Made by a program: the position numbers and the translations under genes. Positions 1 to 8,211 of a stretch of DNA of 53,591 nucleotides are shown in pieces (position 1 is the first letter of the stretch; each line of letters starts with the position of its first letter). Where the stretch lies: NCBI GenBank assembly GCA_017502165.1, contig JAFVVO010000040.1, forward strand, positions 1-53,591, read 5' to 3'. The DNA is from Clostridia bacterium (lineage in GTDB: Bacteria > Bacillota > Clostridia > Christensenellales > QALW01). The notes under the pieces were generated by a model. The model was given only the letters and a program-made list of their open reading frames with translations. It did not search any database and had not been told where the DNA came from.

Positions 1-8
1 AAAAAAGA

Positions 9-28
9 CAGCCGCACGGGAGCGGCTG
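9..28 (-). terminator. Strong intrinsic terminator hairpin at left window edge
   Basis: The stem cagccgc/gcggctg (9-15 with 22-28) is GC-rich and, read on the minus strand, is followed by a run of T (A at 1-6 on the plus strand). It sits beyond the terminator of P1, so it may end a separate short minus-strand transcript or act as a back-up terminator. Confidence 0.7.
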
Positions 29-30
29 CC

Positions 31-109
31 GGAAAAGGTAATGCGATGCTAAACTTTCAGAGCCACTTTCAGTGGCAAGCCAGCAACAACCCCTTATAGG
101 GGTAGGAGA
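31..109. other. Structured intergenic stretch, possible small RNA
   Basis: The stretch contains two further perfect hairpins, gccact/agtggc (62-76, loop ttc) and acccct/aggggt (89-103, loop tat), between the hairpins at 9-28 and 110-133. No convincing reading frame is seen. I compared it by eye with common riboswitch and small-RNA motifs and did not recognise it. It could be part of a non-coding RNA on either strand, or simply inter-operon sequence. Confidence 0.3.
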
Positions 110-133
110 AAACCACTAGTTGAACTAGTGGTT
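110..133. terminator. Terminator downstream of P1
   Basis: Perfect inverted repeat aaccactagt/actagtggtt with a 3-nt loop, flanked by A on the left and T on the right, so it can work in both directions. It lies 7 bp beyond the stop codon of P1. Confidence 0.8.
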
Positions 134-140
134 TTTATTA

Positions 141-1985
141 TCAGTTCTTTGTTGCAAGAATAACCCAGTCGTTTGCATCGGGCTTTGCGGGAAGAGTATA
201 AGTTGAGTTGGTAGGTTTAATATTAGTACCGATTGCCGTATACTCGTTTGTTCTGGGGTTAAACCACTTAACCGTATATGTGGCTGAATTATCCATATTT
301 GCAAGCTTGCCTGAATTGGTATCCTGGTTAAAAAGGTAAATAACGTAGGTTTTGTTTCCGTCATAAGCGCATGAGTAGAAATAATCTACGTTTGACGCGA
401 AGGCCTTTCCTGCGTCAAAATCGGGAACAAGCTTCCACCATTCAAGCTTTTGCAGGAATTGGCGCATATATCCAACTTGATAAGCCGAAGCAAATTCAAC
501 AGCATCAGCCCATGTTTGCTGTTTGTCTTTAACGGTTACAGTCTCTCTGCCGTCGTCGGTATCGTGACCCATACTGTAGGTGCTCTTGTAGCTCCAAATG
601 TCGATAGCGCCGTAGCCGTATCCGTAGCAACCGTTAAGATACGCAACCCAGCCTTGCGCTCTTGCGCCGTAATCCTTGGTCCAGAGACCGCAATATCTAC
701 CTTCATAGATTACTGCAGGCTTAGTGGTTTGCCAGTAATCCTTGCCAAAAATGAAATGGTTTTTAGGATCTGTGAATTGAATGCCCCACTGTGAGCCCCA
801 CCAGGAGTGTCCGGTACGCTCAGTTACGTCAGCATCAAGGAAGATGGATTTGCCACCGTTAGTTCTGTCGGGGGTTTTAGAAGCTGCACCGGTTGCGGAA
901 GTGCGATCTGCGCCTTCCTGATGTCCCGTTAAGGGGTGGTCGTAATCGTCATACTTGTTCATTGATTCGGCAACTTTAAGCCAGGGGTTGTTCTGGTAGT
1001 TGAACCAGGTTTGGTCGCCACGGCCATAATAGAAGTCGTTATCAATTTCCTGAGCAAGAGTCCACATAACGGGATATGCGCCGAAGCGTGCTACCCAGTA
1101 ACGTGCAAGATAATCAAGAGCCTCATAATCGTGACCGATAATATAGCCGTAGGAGGGGAAGAAGAACTGCGCGTTTGCGTGCACAAGACCTTTGTCGGCA
1201 ATGTACTGAAAGTATCTGTCTGCGTCCTGAAGACCTACAAGGTCGTCACGCTGAATCAAACCGTCGGTTAAATCGAACTTTGAGTTTAAGGGCTCGGACT
1301 GATAAACCGTAAAGCCCTGCTCAATTCTCTTATCAACAATATACTTAAAGTGAGAATTTGTTTTAAGATTTCCTGCTCTGTCACCGGCAGAATCAAATTC
1401 TTCAGAAAGGAGAGTCCAATGTGTGTCACCTAAATAAAAGAATGGAGTACCGTCGGCATAGACAAAATATTTTTTGCTGGGGTCTGTTGTAACGAAGCCG
1501 CGCTTGTAAAGCTCAAGGTTGCCGGTATAAGAAGAAACACTGATAACACCTTTTGCACCATTTAAGTTTTCGTCTGTTTCACACTTTGTTTCATATTCCC
1601 AAATGCCTGTTTTTGTGGGGGCGAATCGGATCTTGAAGTTTTCACCGCCATCCCAGAAGCCGGGGCGGGTGATTACTTCACCGGTTTCCTTGTGTTTGAA
1701 AACGCCGTCAAAAACAACTCTGCCTTGCTGGCCTTTTGTAGCAATGTATTTTTTGGAAGAGGTTAATGAAATTTCAGCAACACGCCAAATCTCACACTTG
1801 ATCGCATCGCTGTAAGCGGGATCGTGAGTTACGGTTGTGCTATTGCCAGGAGTACCGGTGCCATCGTTATCTGCAGTGGGAGTGGAATTGCCACCACCGT
1901 TGTTATTGTCAGAGCAAGCGGTAAATGAGAATACCATTGATACGCATAAAATACTGATCAATAAAATGCTAAGAATTTTTTTCAT
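141..1985 (-). CDS. P1: DUF5060/DUF4038 GH140-like glycosidase lipoprotein
   Basis: 614-residue predicted surface lipoprotein, last gene of the array in the direction of transcription. Lipobox FTAC with Cys24; Asn/Gly/Ser/Thr-rich linker to about residue 60; DUF5060-like beta domain about 60-150; barrel about 170-510 with GDTHW (Asp187), HANAQ (270-273 region), TLAQE (Glu313) and IYEG (Glu428); C-terminal beta domain about 520-612. By analogy with GH140 and related clan-A-like enzymes Glu313 and Glu428 are the likely acid/base and nucleophile; this is inference. Scaffold class II (short C-terminal loop, no DIDPSTVD linker), active-site class A. The start has a strong AAGGAGG. It is most like P2, with which it shares a 95-bp perfectly identical segment. 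The substrate is unknown. Confidence 0.9.
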   Translation of the reverse strand: MKKILSILLISILCVSMVFSFTACSDNNNGGGNSTPTADNDGTGTPGNSTTVTHDPAYSDAIKCEIWRVAEISLTSSKKYIATKGQQGRVVFDGVFKHKETGEVITRPGFWDGGENFKIRFAPTKTGIWEYETKCETDENLNGAKGVISVSSYTGNLELYKRGFVTTDPSKKYFVYADGTPFFYLGDTHWTLLSEEFDSAGDRAGNLKTNSHFKYIVDKRIEQGFTVYQSEPLNSKFDLTDGLIQRDDLVGLQDADRYFQYIADKGLVHANAQFFFPSYGYIIGHDYEALDYLARYWVARFGAYPVMWTLAQEIDNDFYYGRGDQTWFNYQNNPWLKVAESMNKYDDYDHPLTGHQEGADRTSATGAASKTPDRTNGGKSIFLDADVTERTGHSWWGSQWGIQFTDPKNHFIFGKDYWQTTKPAVIYEGRYCGLWTKDYGARAQGWVAYLNGCYGYGYGAIDIWSYKSTYSMGHDTDDGRETVTVKDKQQTWADAVEFASAYQVGYMRQFLQKLEWWKLVPDFDAGKAFASNVDYFYSCAYDGNKTYVIYLFNQDTNSGKLANMDNSATYTVKWFNPRTNEYTAIGTNIKPTNSTYTLPAKPDANDWVILATKN

Positions 1986-2020
1986 AAAGTCCTCCTTTTT
2001 TTAGAAGTTTACTCAAATTC

Positions 2021-2049
2021 ATTGTAGCAAAAAGTAATTGTATAATCAA
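2021..2049 (-). promoter_or_regulatory. Promoter of P1
   Basis: Minus strand TTGATT (2044-2049), 17-bp spacer, TACAAT (2021-2026), upstream of the SD and ATG at 1985. Confidence 0.65.
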
Positions 2050-2065
2050 TGTAAAAAACAAATGT

Positions 2066-2084
2066 AAATATGGACAAATCGACT
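2066..2084 (-). promoter_or_regulatory. Conserved element upstream of the P1 promoter
   Basis: A 19-bp sequence that matches 4180-4198 upstream of P2 at 18 of 19 positions. In both cases it starts 17 bp beyond the outer edge of the -35 box. It could be a regulator site or a remnant of duplication. Confidence 0.4.
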
Positions 2085-2169
2085 GTTATTAATTATATAT
2101 TAATAAAAATGACGGAATATAGCAATAAAAATATGCGCAGTAATAAAAAATTAATGATATAGCAAAAAA

Positions 2170-2194
2170 ATCCCCTTACGCAAAGTAAGGGGAT
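2170..2194 (-). terminator. Terminator downstream of P2
   Basis: Stem atccccttac/gtaaggggat with a 5-nt loop, followed on the minus strand by seven T. The stem arms are identical to those of the P4 terminator at 6135-6160. Confidence 0.88.
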
Positions 2195-2199
2195 GAGGT

Positions 2200-4101
2200 T
2201 TAGTTTTTAGTTGCAAGAACAACCCAGTCGTTTTTATCGGGCTTTGCGGGAAGAGTGTAGGTGGAGCCTGAGGGCTTAATATTAGTGCCGATAGTTTTGT
2301 ATTCGTTTGTTCTGGGGTTGAACCACTTAATTGTGTAGGTTGCGGAATTGTCCATATTGGCAAGCTTGCCTGAATCGGTAAGCTGATTGTAGAGATAAAG
2401 AACGTACGTTTCGTTTCCGATAGTTGCGCAGAAGTAATAATATCCTACGTTTGATTTAAAATGTTTTTGGGTATCAAAGTCGGGAACGAGTTTCCACCAA
2501 GAAAACTGCTCAAAGAATTTTCGCATATATCCCATTTGATATGCTGATTCAAATTCAACTGCTTCTGCCCAAGTTTTCTTTTTATCTTCAACGGAAACAA
2601 TATCTCTGCCGTCGGAGGTTGGCTTATCCATGCTATAAGTGCTCTTGTAGCTCCAAATGTCGATAGCACCGTAGCCGTGACCAAAACAACCGTTAAGATA
2701 TGCCATCCAGCCTTGAGCTCTTGCACCGTAATCCTTAGTCCAAAGATAACAATAATTGCCTTCATATATTACGGCAGGCTTGTTGGATTTCCAATACTCC
2801 TTTGCTATTTCAAAAAGGCGTTGGGGAGTTGAGAAATTGATGCCCCACTGGGAACCCCACCAGGAGTGACCGGTGCTCTTTGTTACGTCTTCATCAACGA
2901 AAATGGATCTGCCGCCGTTGGTTCTGTCTTCAACGGTTGTAGATTCGCCCGTTACAGCAGTTCTGCCTGCACCTTCTTGGTGACCTGTTAAAGGATGATC
3001 ATAATCATCGTATTTATTCATTGATTCGGCAACTTTAAGCCAGGGATTGTTCTGATAATTAAACCACTTCTGGTCGCCACGGCCATAATAGAAGTCGTTA
3101 TCAATTTCCTGAGCAAGAGTCCACATAACGGGATATGCGCCGAAGCGTGCTACCCAGTAACGTGCTAAGTAATCAAGAGCTTCGTAGTCGTGACCGATGA
3201 TATAACCGTATGTGGGGAAGAAGAACTGTGCGTTTGCATGTACAAGACCTTTGTCGGCAATATACTTAAAATATCTGTCTACATCTTGTAGGCCAGCAAG
3301 GTCATCACGCTGAATTAAACCGTCGGTTAGATCGAACTTTGAGTTTAAGGGTTCGGACTGATAAACAGTAAAGCCTTGTTCAATACGCTTATCTACAATA
3401 TATTTAAAGTGAGAGTTCGTTTTAAGATTTCCTGCTCTGTCACCGGCAGAATCAAATTCTTCGGAGAAAAGAGTCCAGTGTGTATCACCTAAATAGAAGA
3501 AGGGAGTGCCGTCAGCATAGGTGAAATATTTTTTGTTTTTATCGGTGGTAACGAAGCCGCGCTTATAAAGCTCAAGATTGCCGGTGTAGGCGGAAACGTT
3601 GATAGTACCCTTTTTGCCGTTTAAGTTCTCGTCGGTTGCGCATTTTGTTTCATATTCCCAAACACCTGTTTTTGTGGGAGCGAAACGGATTTTGAAGCTT
3701 TCGCCGCCGTCCCAGAAGCCGGGGCGGGTGATTACTTCACCGGTTTCTTTGTGCTTGAAAACACCGTCAAAAACAACTCTGCCTTGCTGACCCTTTGTAG
3801 CAACGTATTTTTTAGAAGACGTTAATGAAATTTCAGCAATGCGCCAAATTTCGCATTTGATTGCGTTAGGATCAGTAGAGCCTTGGTTGTTATCGGGTGT
3901 GCTTGTAGATGGATCTGAAGAACCACTATTGTCGGGAGTGGGCTGGTTATCAGCGGAATCTCCTTCATCGTTGGAAGTGCCGTTGTCGGCAGTAGGAGTA
4001 GAAGAACCGTCGCCACCATTAGTATCTGTACAAGCAGTAAATGAAAAAGCCATAGATATACATAAGATTGCGATTAGTAAAGTACTGAGAAATTTTTTCA
4101 T
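2200..4101 (-). CDS. P2: DUF5060/DUF4038 GH140-like glycosidase lipoprotein
   Basis: 633 residues; same architecture as P1 with a linker 19 residues longer (Ser/Thr/Pro/Asn/Asp-rich, about 25-80). Lipobox FTAC, Cys24. By alignment with P1 the key acidic residues are Asp206, Glu332 (TLAQE) and Glu447 (IYEG). The barrel is nearly the same as P1 in the YQSEPLNSKFDL, FFFP[ST]YGYIIGHDYEAL and GRGDQ segments, whereas the linker and the region before the C-terminal domain have drifted. Scaffold II, active-site class A. The start is set by TTAAGGAGG 7 bp before the ATG. P1 and P2 look like the youngest duplicate pair of the array and may share a substrate; this is inference. Confidence 0.9.
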   Translation of the reverse strand: MKKFLSTLLIAILCISMAFSFTACTDTNGGDGSSTPTADNGTSNDEGDSADNQPTPDNSGSSDPSTSTPDNNQGSTDPNAIKCEIWRIAEISLTSSKKYVATKGQQGRVVFDGVFKHKETGEVITRPGFWDGGESFKIRFAPTKTGVWEYETKCATDENLNGKKGTINVSAYTGNLELYKRGFVTTDKNKKYFTYADGTPFFYLGDTHWTLFSEEFDSAGDRAGNLKTNSHFKYIVDKRIEQGFTVYQSEPLNSKFDLTDGLIQRDDLAGLQDVDRYFKYIADKGLVHANAQFFFPTYGYIIGHDYEALDYLARYWVARFGAYPVMWTLAQEIDNDFYYGRGDQKWFNYQNNPWLKVAESMNKYDDYDHPLTGHQEGAGRTAVTGESTTVEDRTNGGRSIFVDEDVTKSTGHSWWGSQWGINFSTPQRLFEIAKEYWKSNKPAVIYEGNYCYLWTKDYGARAQGWMAYLNGCFGHGYGAIDIWSYKSTYSMDKPTSDGRDIVSVEDKKKTWAEAVEFESAYQMGYMRKFFEQFSWWKLVPDFDTQKHFKSNVGYYYFCATIGNETYVLYLYNQLTDSGKLANMDNSATYTIKWFNPRTNEYKTIGTNIKPSGSTYTLPAKPDKNDWVVLATKN

Positions 4102-4134
4102 AAAGCCTCCTTAACTAAAAATATTTTCAAAATG

Positions 4135-4163
4135 ATTATAACAGATTTTGCAAATAATGACAA
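4135..4163 (-). promoter_or_regulatory. Promoter of P2
   Basis: Minus strand TTGTCA (4158-4163), 17-bp spacer, perfect TATAAT (4135-4140). It lies in the 95-bp gap after P3, and no terminator hairpin is visible in that gap. Confidence 0.75.
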
Positions 4164-4179
4164 TACAAAAAATAATCAA

Positions 4180-4198
4180 AAATATGGAAAAATCGACT
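4180..4198 (-). promoter_or_regulatory. Conserved element upstream of the P2 promoter
   Basis: Counterpart of the element at 2066-2084 (18 of 19 identical) at the same distance from its -35 box. It overlaps the stop codon of P3. Confidence 0.4.
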
Positions 4199-6029
4199 AT
4201 TTGTTTTTCGTTGCTAAAATTACCCAGTCGTCAGTAAGGCAGTTGGGCTTATCGGGAAGCATATACACGGGATTACCCTCATGGTCCTGGGCATTGGCTG
4301 TTTCTTTTTCACCGATTAAATAGTATTCGTTGTTTCTTGGGTCATACCACTTGATTGTATATGTGGCATCGGGATCAAGCCCTGCAAGGTTTCCTGAGCC
4401 TTTTGCCTGGCTGAAAACGTAAACGATATATATTTCGTTACCGCCTATGGTAGCGCAGGCGTAGCTTGTTACTGCATTGGGAATAAAATAATTTTGCTTA
4501 TCAAAGTCAGGCTTAAGATTCCACCACTCAAACTGCTCAAGGAAAGCGCGCATATAGCCAACCTGATAGCCCGAAACGAATTCAATGGCTTCCGACCAGT
4601 ATTTTTTCTTGTAAGAAACGTCAACAACGTCACGTCCGTCACCTGTGGCGGCGTGCTGACTGTAGGTGCTCTTGTAATTCCAGATATCAGTAGCGCCGTA
4701 GCCGTATCCAAAAGAACCGCTTAAATAGGCAAACCAGCCTTGCGCCCTTGAGCCTGCGTCTAAAGTCCACAAGCCGCAATATTTTCCTTCATACATAACG
4801 CCAACCTTGTTAGATGCCCAATACTCTTCGGCAATGCGGTGCATTTGCGGAACATCCTGGAAATCAATACCCCACTGAGCAGCCCACCAAGAATGGCCTG
4901 TGCGCTGAGTAACCTCTTCGGAAACGAATGCGCTCGCGCCGTTATTATCTGCTTTTAAGGAGGTTACGCTTGCACCGTTTACGGTTGTAAAGCCTGCGCC
5001 CTCCTGATGACCTGAAAGGGGATGATTATAGGCATCGTATTTGTGCATATATTCGGCAACCTTGATCCAAGGGTTATTGGATACGTTAAAGAATTTCTGG
5101 TCACCGCGCTCATAATAGAAGTCGTTATCTATTTCCTGAGCAAGAGTCCACATAACGGGATAAGCACCGAAGCGGGCTACCCAATAACGTGAAAGAGCCT
5201 CAAGAGCCTTGTTGTTTTTTGCAATCTGAGCGCCGTAAACGGGGAAGAAGAACTGTGCGTTTGCGTGCACGAGACCTTTTTCTGCAATATACTGGAAATA
5301 TTGGTCTGCGTGCTTAAAGCCATCTGCGTCCTGACGGTCAATTCTACCGTCAGTTACGTCGTATCTTGCGCCGATGGGTTCAGACTGATAAACGGTAAAA
5401 CCTTGCTCAACACGTTTGTCAACTATATACTTAAAGTGAGAGTCGGTCTGAATATTTCCTGCTCTGTCACCGGCGGAATCAAATTCTTCGTTAAGCATAC
5501 CCCAATGGGTGTCACCGAGATAGAAGAATGGAGTGCCGTCGTCATACATAAAATATTTTGTACCAAGCTCAGCCTTAACGAAGCCGCGTTTGTAAATTTC
5601 AAGGTCTCCCTTATAAGCGTTAGCACCGATAGTACCCGTGTGACCGTTTAAGTCGGGATCAGTTTCACAAACGGTTTTATATTCCCAAACACCGTATCTT
5701 GTAGGTGCAAAACGAATTTTGAATTGATCTTCACCGTACCAGAAGCCCGGGATAGTAAGAGTTTCTCCCGTTTCTTTATGGGTAAATATACCGTCAAAAA
5801 TAACTCTTGCCTGCTCACCCTTAGCGGCAACGTATTTCTTTGTTGAGGTTAAGGTTATTTCCGTAACTCTCCAGGTTTCACCGATAATATCAACGGTTGA
5901 AGGGTCAATATCGTCAGGAATGGGAGTTTCGGTGGGCTTTTTGTCTCCAAAACCGTCGCAACCGGTAAAAATGCCGAGCGTACAAACGAGTAAGGAAAGA
6001 GCTAAAATCAAGCATAAAAAACGTCTCAT
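4197..6029 (-). CDS. P3: DUF5060/DUF4038 GH140-like glycosidase lipoprotein
   Basis: 610 residues from the ATG at 6029. A TTG at 6032 is directly upstream, but the ATG is better spaced from AGGAG and places the lipobox Cys (FTGC) at residue 24 as in all other copies. Short linker with the DIDPSTVDIIGETWR junction (scaffold I). Asp173, Glu299 (TLAQE) and Glu414 (MYEG) are conserved; HANAQ present, so active-site class A. The N-terminal half is almost the same as that of P4 (GFWYGEDQFKIRFAPT, ETDPDLNGHTGTIGANAYKG), yet the two diverge sharply from the YQSEP motif on. The C-terminal loop is of the long ANAQDHEGNP type. The -10 TATAAT at 6055-6060 is clear but its -35 is weak. Confidence 0.9.
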   Translation of the reverse strand: MRRFLCLILALSLLVCTLGIFTGCDGFGDKKPTETPIPDDIDPSTVDIIGETWRVTEITLTSTKKYVAAKGEQARVIFDGIFTHKETGETLTIPGFWYGEDQFKIRFAPTRYGVWEYKTVCETDPDLNGHTGTIGANAYKGDLEIYKRGFVKAELGTKYFMYDDGTPFFYLGDTHWGMLNEEFDSAGDRAGNIQTDSHFKYIVDKRVEQGFTVYQSEPIGARYDVTDGRIDRQDADGFKHADQYFQYIAEKGLVHANAQFFFPVYGAQIAKNNKALEALSRYWVARFGAYPVMWTLAQEIDNDFYYERGDQKFFNVSNNPWIKVAEYMHKYDAYNHPLSGHQEGAGFTTVNGASVTSLKADNNGASAFVSEEVTQRTGHSWWAAQWGIDFQDVPQMHRIAEEYWASNKVGVMYEGKYCGLWTLDAGSRAQGWFAYLSGSFGYGYGATDIWNYKSTYSQHAATGDGRDVVDVSYKKKYWSEAIEFVSGYQVGYMRAFLEQFEWWNLKPDFDKQNYFIPNAVTSYACATIGGNEIYIVYVFSQAKGSGNLAGLDPDATYTIKWYDPRNNEYYLIGEKETANAQDHEGNPVYMLPDKPNCLTDDWVILATKNK

Positions 6030-6134
6030 CAATAAAATCTCCTATGATTTATTGATTATATATTAACAGAAATAAAAAATTAAAGCAATAAAATTGGAAA
6101 CAGTTAATAAAAAATTAACAATTATAAAAAAAAG

Positions 6135-6160
6135 ATCCCCTTACAGCGATGTAAGGGGAT
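6135..6160 (-). terminator. Terminator downstream of P4
   Basis: Stem atccccttac/gtaaggggat with a 6-nt loop and a T-rich tract after it on the minus strand; near copy of the P2 terminator. Confidence 0.88.
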
Positions 6161-6164
6161 AAGT

Positions 6165-7994
6165 TTAGTTTTTAGTTGCAACGATAACCCAATCAGCAGC
6201 AGTGTCTGCAAATTTGTCGGGAAGCATATAAACGGGGTTGCCATTGTGGTCAACAGCGTTTGCAGTTATGTTATCACCGATTAAAGTGTACTCGTTTGTT
6301 CGGGGATTAAACCATTTAACAGTGTACGTTGCATCGGGGTCTAACTTTGCAAGATTACCTGTGCCTCTAGAGGTGCTTAAGATATATATGATATATAATT
6401 CATTATCAATTGTAGCGCATACGTATTCAGTGTTTGCATTGGGAATAAAGTAGTTTTGATTCATAAAATCAGGAACTAATTTCCACCACTCAAACTGCTG
6501 AAGGAAAGTGCGCATATAGCCGACCTGATAAGCTGATTCAAACTCAACCGCTTCAGACCAATGAACGTATTTATCGTCAAGGGTTGCAACGTCGCGTCCG
6601 TCACTTGTTGCGGCATGGGTACTGTAAGTGCTCTTATAAGACCAAATATCAATAGCGCCGTATCCGTAACCAAAGGAGCCGCTTAAATATGCAAACCAGC
6701 CTTGTGCGCGAGCGCCTTGGTTCTTAGTCCAAAGATAGCAGTACTTACCTTCGTACATAATGCCAACTTTATTGGAAGTCCAATATTCTTCGGCAACGCG
6801 GTGCATATAGGGAATGTTATCATATTGGATACCCCATTGGGCAGCCCACCAGTTGTGACCTGTGCGCTGTGTAACCTCGTCGGAAACGAAAACGCTTGCA
6901 CCGTTATTATCAGATGTTAAAGAGGTAACAGTTGCGCCTGTTACTGTGGTGTGACTTGAACCTTCTTGATGTCCTGAAAGTGGGTGAGCGTAAGCATCGT
7001 ATTTATGGATATATTCAGCAACCGTTACCCATAAATTGTTTTCGTAGCTCATAAAGCTTTGGTCGCCGCGTTCATAATAGAAATCGTTGTCAATTTCCTG
7101 AGAAAGTGTCCACATAACAGGATATGCGCTATAACGTGCTACCCAATAACGTGAGAGTGTATCAAGAGCTTCGTCATTATCAACAAGATTCCAAGCAAAC
7201 GTGGGGAAACAGATTTGAGCATGAGCGTGAACCAGGCCTTTTTCAGCGATATACTCAAAATATTTATCTGCTTTATTAAACGCATTTGCATCTTCACGTT
7301 GAATAATTCCGTCAGTTAAGTCCCCGGGATAGGGCTCGGACTGATAAACGGTAAAGCCTTGCTCAACGCGCTTGTCAACAATATACTTAAAGTGAGAATC
7401 GGTTTGAATATTACCTGCGTGGTCACCTGCGGAATCATATTCTTCTGAAAGCAGAGACCAATGGGTGTCGCCAAGGTAGAAGAAAGGTGTGCCGTCGTCG
7501 TACATAAAATATTTAGTACCGATTTCAGCTTTAACAAAACCGCGTTTATAAATTTCAAGGTCGCCTTTGTAAGCATTAGCGCCGATGGTTCCTGTATGAC
7601 CGTTTAAGTCGGGATCAGTTTCGCAAACGGTTTTGTATTCCCAAACACCATACTGTGTGGGAGCAAAGCGAATTTTGAATTGATCTTCACCATACCAAAA
7701 TCCCGGAATAGTAAGAGTTTTGCCGGTTTCTTTGTGAGTGAAAACACCGTCTAAAATAACTTTTGCCTGATCACCTTTTGCCGCAACGTATTTTTTTGAC
7801 GTAGTGAAAGTAAGTTCGGTAACACGCCAAGTTTCACCAATAATATCAACTGTTGAAGGGTCAATATCTTCAGGGATCGGGGTAGGAGTAGGAGTAGGAG
7901 TGTCGTTGCCACCCTTGTCAACGCAGCTTGTAAAGGACAGAGCCATAGACAAGCACAATAATAAGACAAGTACAACAGAAATTAGTTTTTTCAT
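6165..7994 (-). CDS. P4: DUF5060/DUF4038 GH140-like glycosidase lipoprotein
   Basis: 609 residues from the ATG at 7994, 7 bp after GGAGG; an upstream in-frame TTG (8006) overlaps the SD and is not preferred. Lipobox FTSC, Cys24. Pro-Thr repeat linker, then the DIDPSTVD junction: scaffold I. Asp176, Glu300 (TLSQE), Glu415 (MYEG). YQSEPYPGDLTDG has a two-residue deletion relative to class A, and HAHAQICFP replaces HANAQ: active-site class B. The N-terminal part follows P3, but the barrel segment FAWNLVDND...YENNLWV follows P8, so the gene looks mosaic. The direct repeat at 8120-8149 lies upstream of its promoter. Confidence 0.9.
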   Translation of the reverse strand: MKKLISVVLVLLLCLSMALSFTSCVDKGGNDTPTPTPTPIPEDIDPSTVDIIGETWRVTELTFTTSKKYVAAKGDQAKVILDGVFTHKETGKTLTIPGFWYGEDQFKIRFAPTQYGVWEYKTVCETDPDLNGHTGTIGANAYKGDLEIYKRGFVKAEIGTKYFMYDDGTPFFYLGDTHWSLLSEEYDSAGDHAGNIQTDSHFKYIVDKRVEQGFTVYQSEPYPGDLTDGIIQREDANAFNKADKYFEYIAEKGLVHAHAQICFPTFAWNLVDNDEALDTLSRYWVARYSAYPVMWTLSQEIDNDFYYERGDQSFMSYENNLWVTVAEYIHKYDAYAHPLSGHQEGSSHTTVTGATVTSLTSDNNGASVFVSDEVTQRTGHNWWAAQWGIQYDNIPYMHRVAEEYWTSNKVGIMYEGKYCYLWTKNQGARAQGWFAYLSGSFGYGYGAIDIWSYKSTYSTHAATSDGRDVATLDDKYVHWSEAVEFESAYQVGYMRTFLQQFEWWKLVPDFMNQNYFIPNANTEYVCATIDNELYIIYILSTSRGTGNLAKLDPDATYTVKWFNPRTNEYTLIGDNITANAVDHNGNPVYMLPDKFADTAADWVIVATKN

Positions 7995-8024
7995 AGAATC
8001 CTCCAAATTTTAAGGTACGACAAT

Positions 8025-8053
8025 AGTATAAATTAAACAAATAATTTTGTAAA
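8025..8053 (-). promoter_or_regulatory. Promoter of P4
   Basis: Minus strand TTTACA (8048-8053), 17-bp spacer, TATACT (8025-8030). Confidence 0.6.
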
Positions 8054-8119
8054 TAGAAAATTTTATTAAAATGATATATCAAATTGCCGATTTCCTCATA
8101 TAGAAGTAAGTCGCTTAAA

Positions 8120-8149
8120 CAAGACAGTTTTTGACAAGGTTGTGGACAA
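8120..8149 (-). promoter_or_regulatory. Candidate activator site (TGTC direct repeat) upstream of P4
   Basis: On the plus strand GACA occurs at 8123-8126 and 8145-8148, 22 bp apart, with a third copy at 8133. The proximal copy reads TGTCTTG on the minus strand, like those at P8, P9 and the gene at 35687. It lies about 70 bp above the TTTACA promoter box; a weaker -35/-10 (TTGTTT/TATGAG, 16-bp spacer) follows the repeat directly. Confidence 0.4.
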
Positions 8150-8183
8150 ATTTTACATTAAATAAATTATTATAAAAAAAGAA

Positions 8184-8200
8184 TCCAAGAAAATCTTGGA
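8184..8200 (-). terminator. Terminator downstream of P5
   Basis: Stem tccaaga/tcttgga with a 3-nt loop, followed by TTC and then seven T on the minus strand. Confidence 0.8.
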
Positions 8201-8211
8201 CTCTTTTTATA

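Noticed and set aside
450..794. Plus-strand open frame of 114 codons opposite P1, and similar plus-strand frames opposite every array member
   Set aside because: These frames recur at the same place opposite several paralogs because the coding strand is conserved. They have no SD, and the minus-strand proteins explain the conservation.
6030..6032. TTG as start codon of P3
   Set aside because: The ATG three bases downstream is better spaced from the SD and gives the invariant lipobox Cys24.
7880..7910. Short tandem repeat of ggagta units
   Set aside because: It encodes the Pro-Thr linker of P4, and similar tracts occur in other copies. It is not a CRISPR or an independent repeat element.
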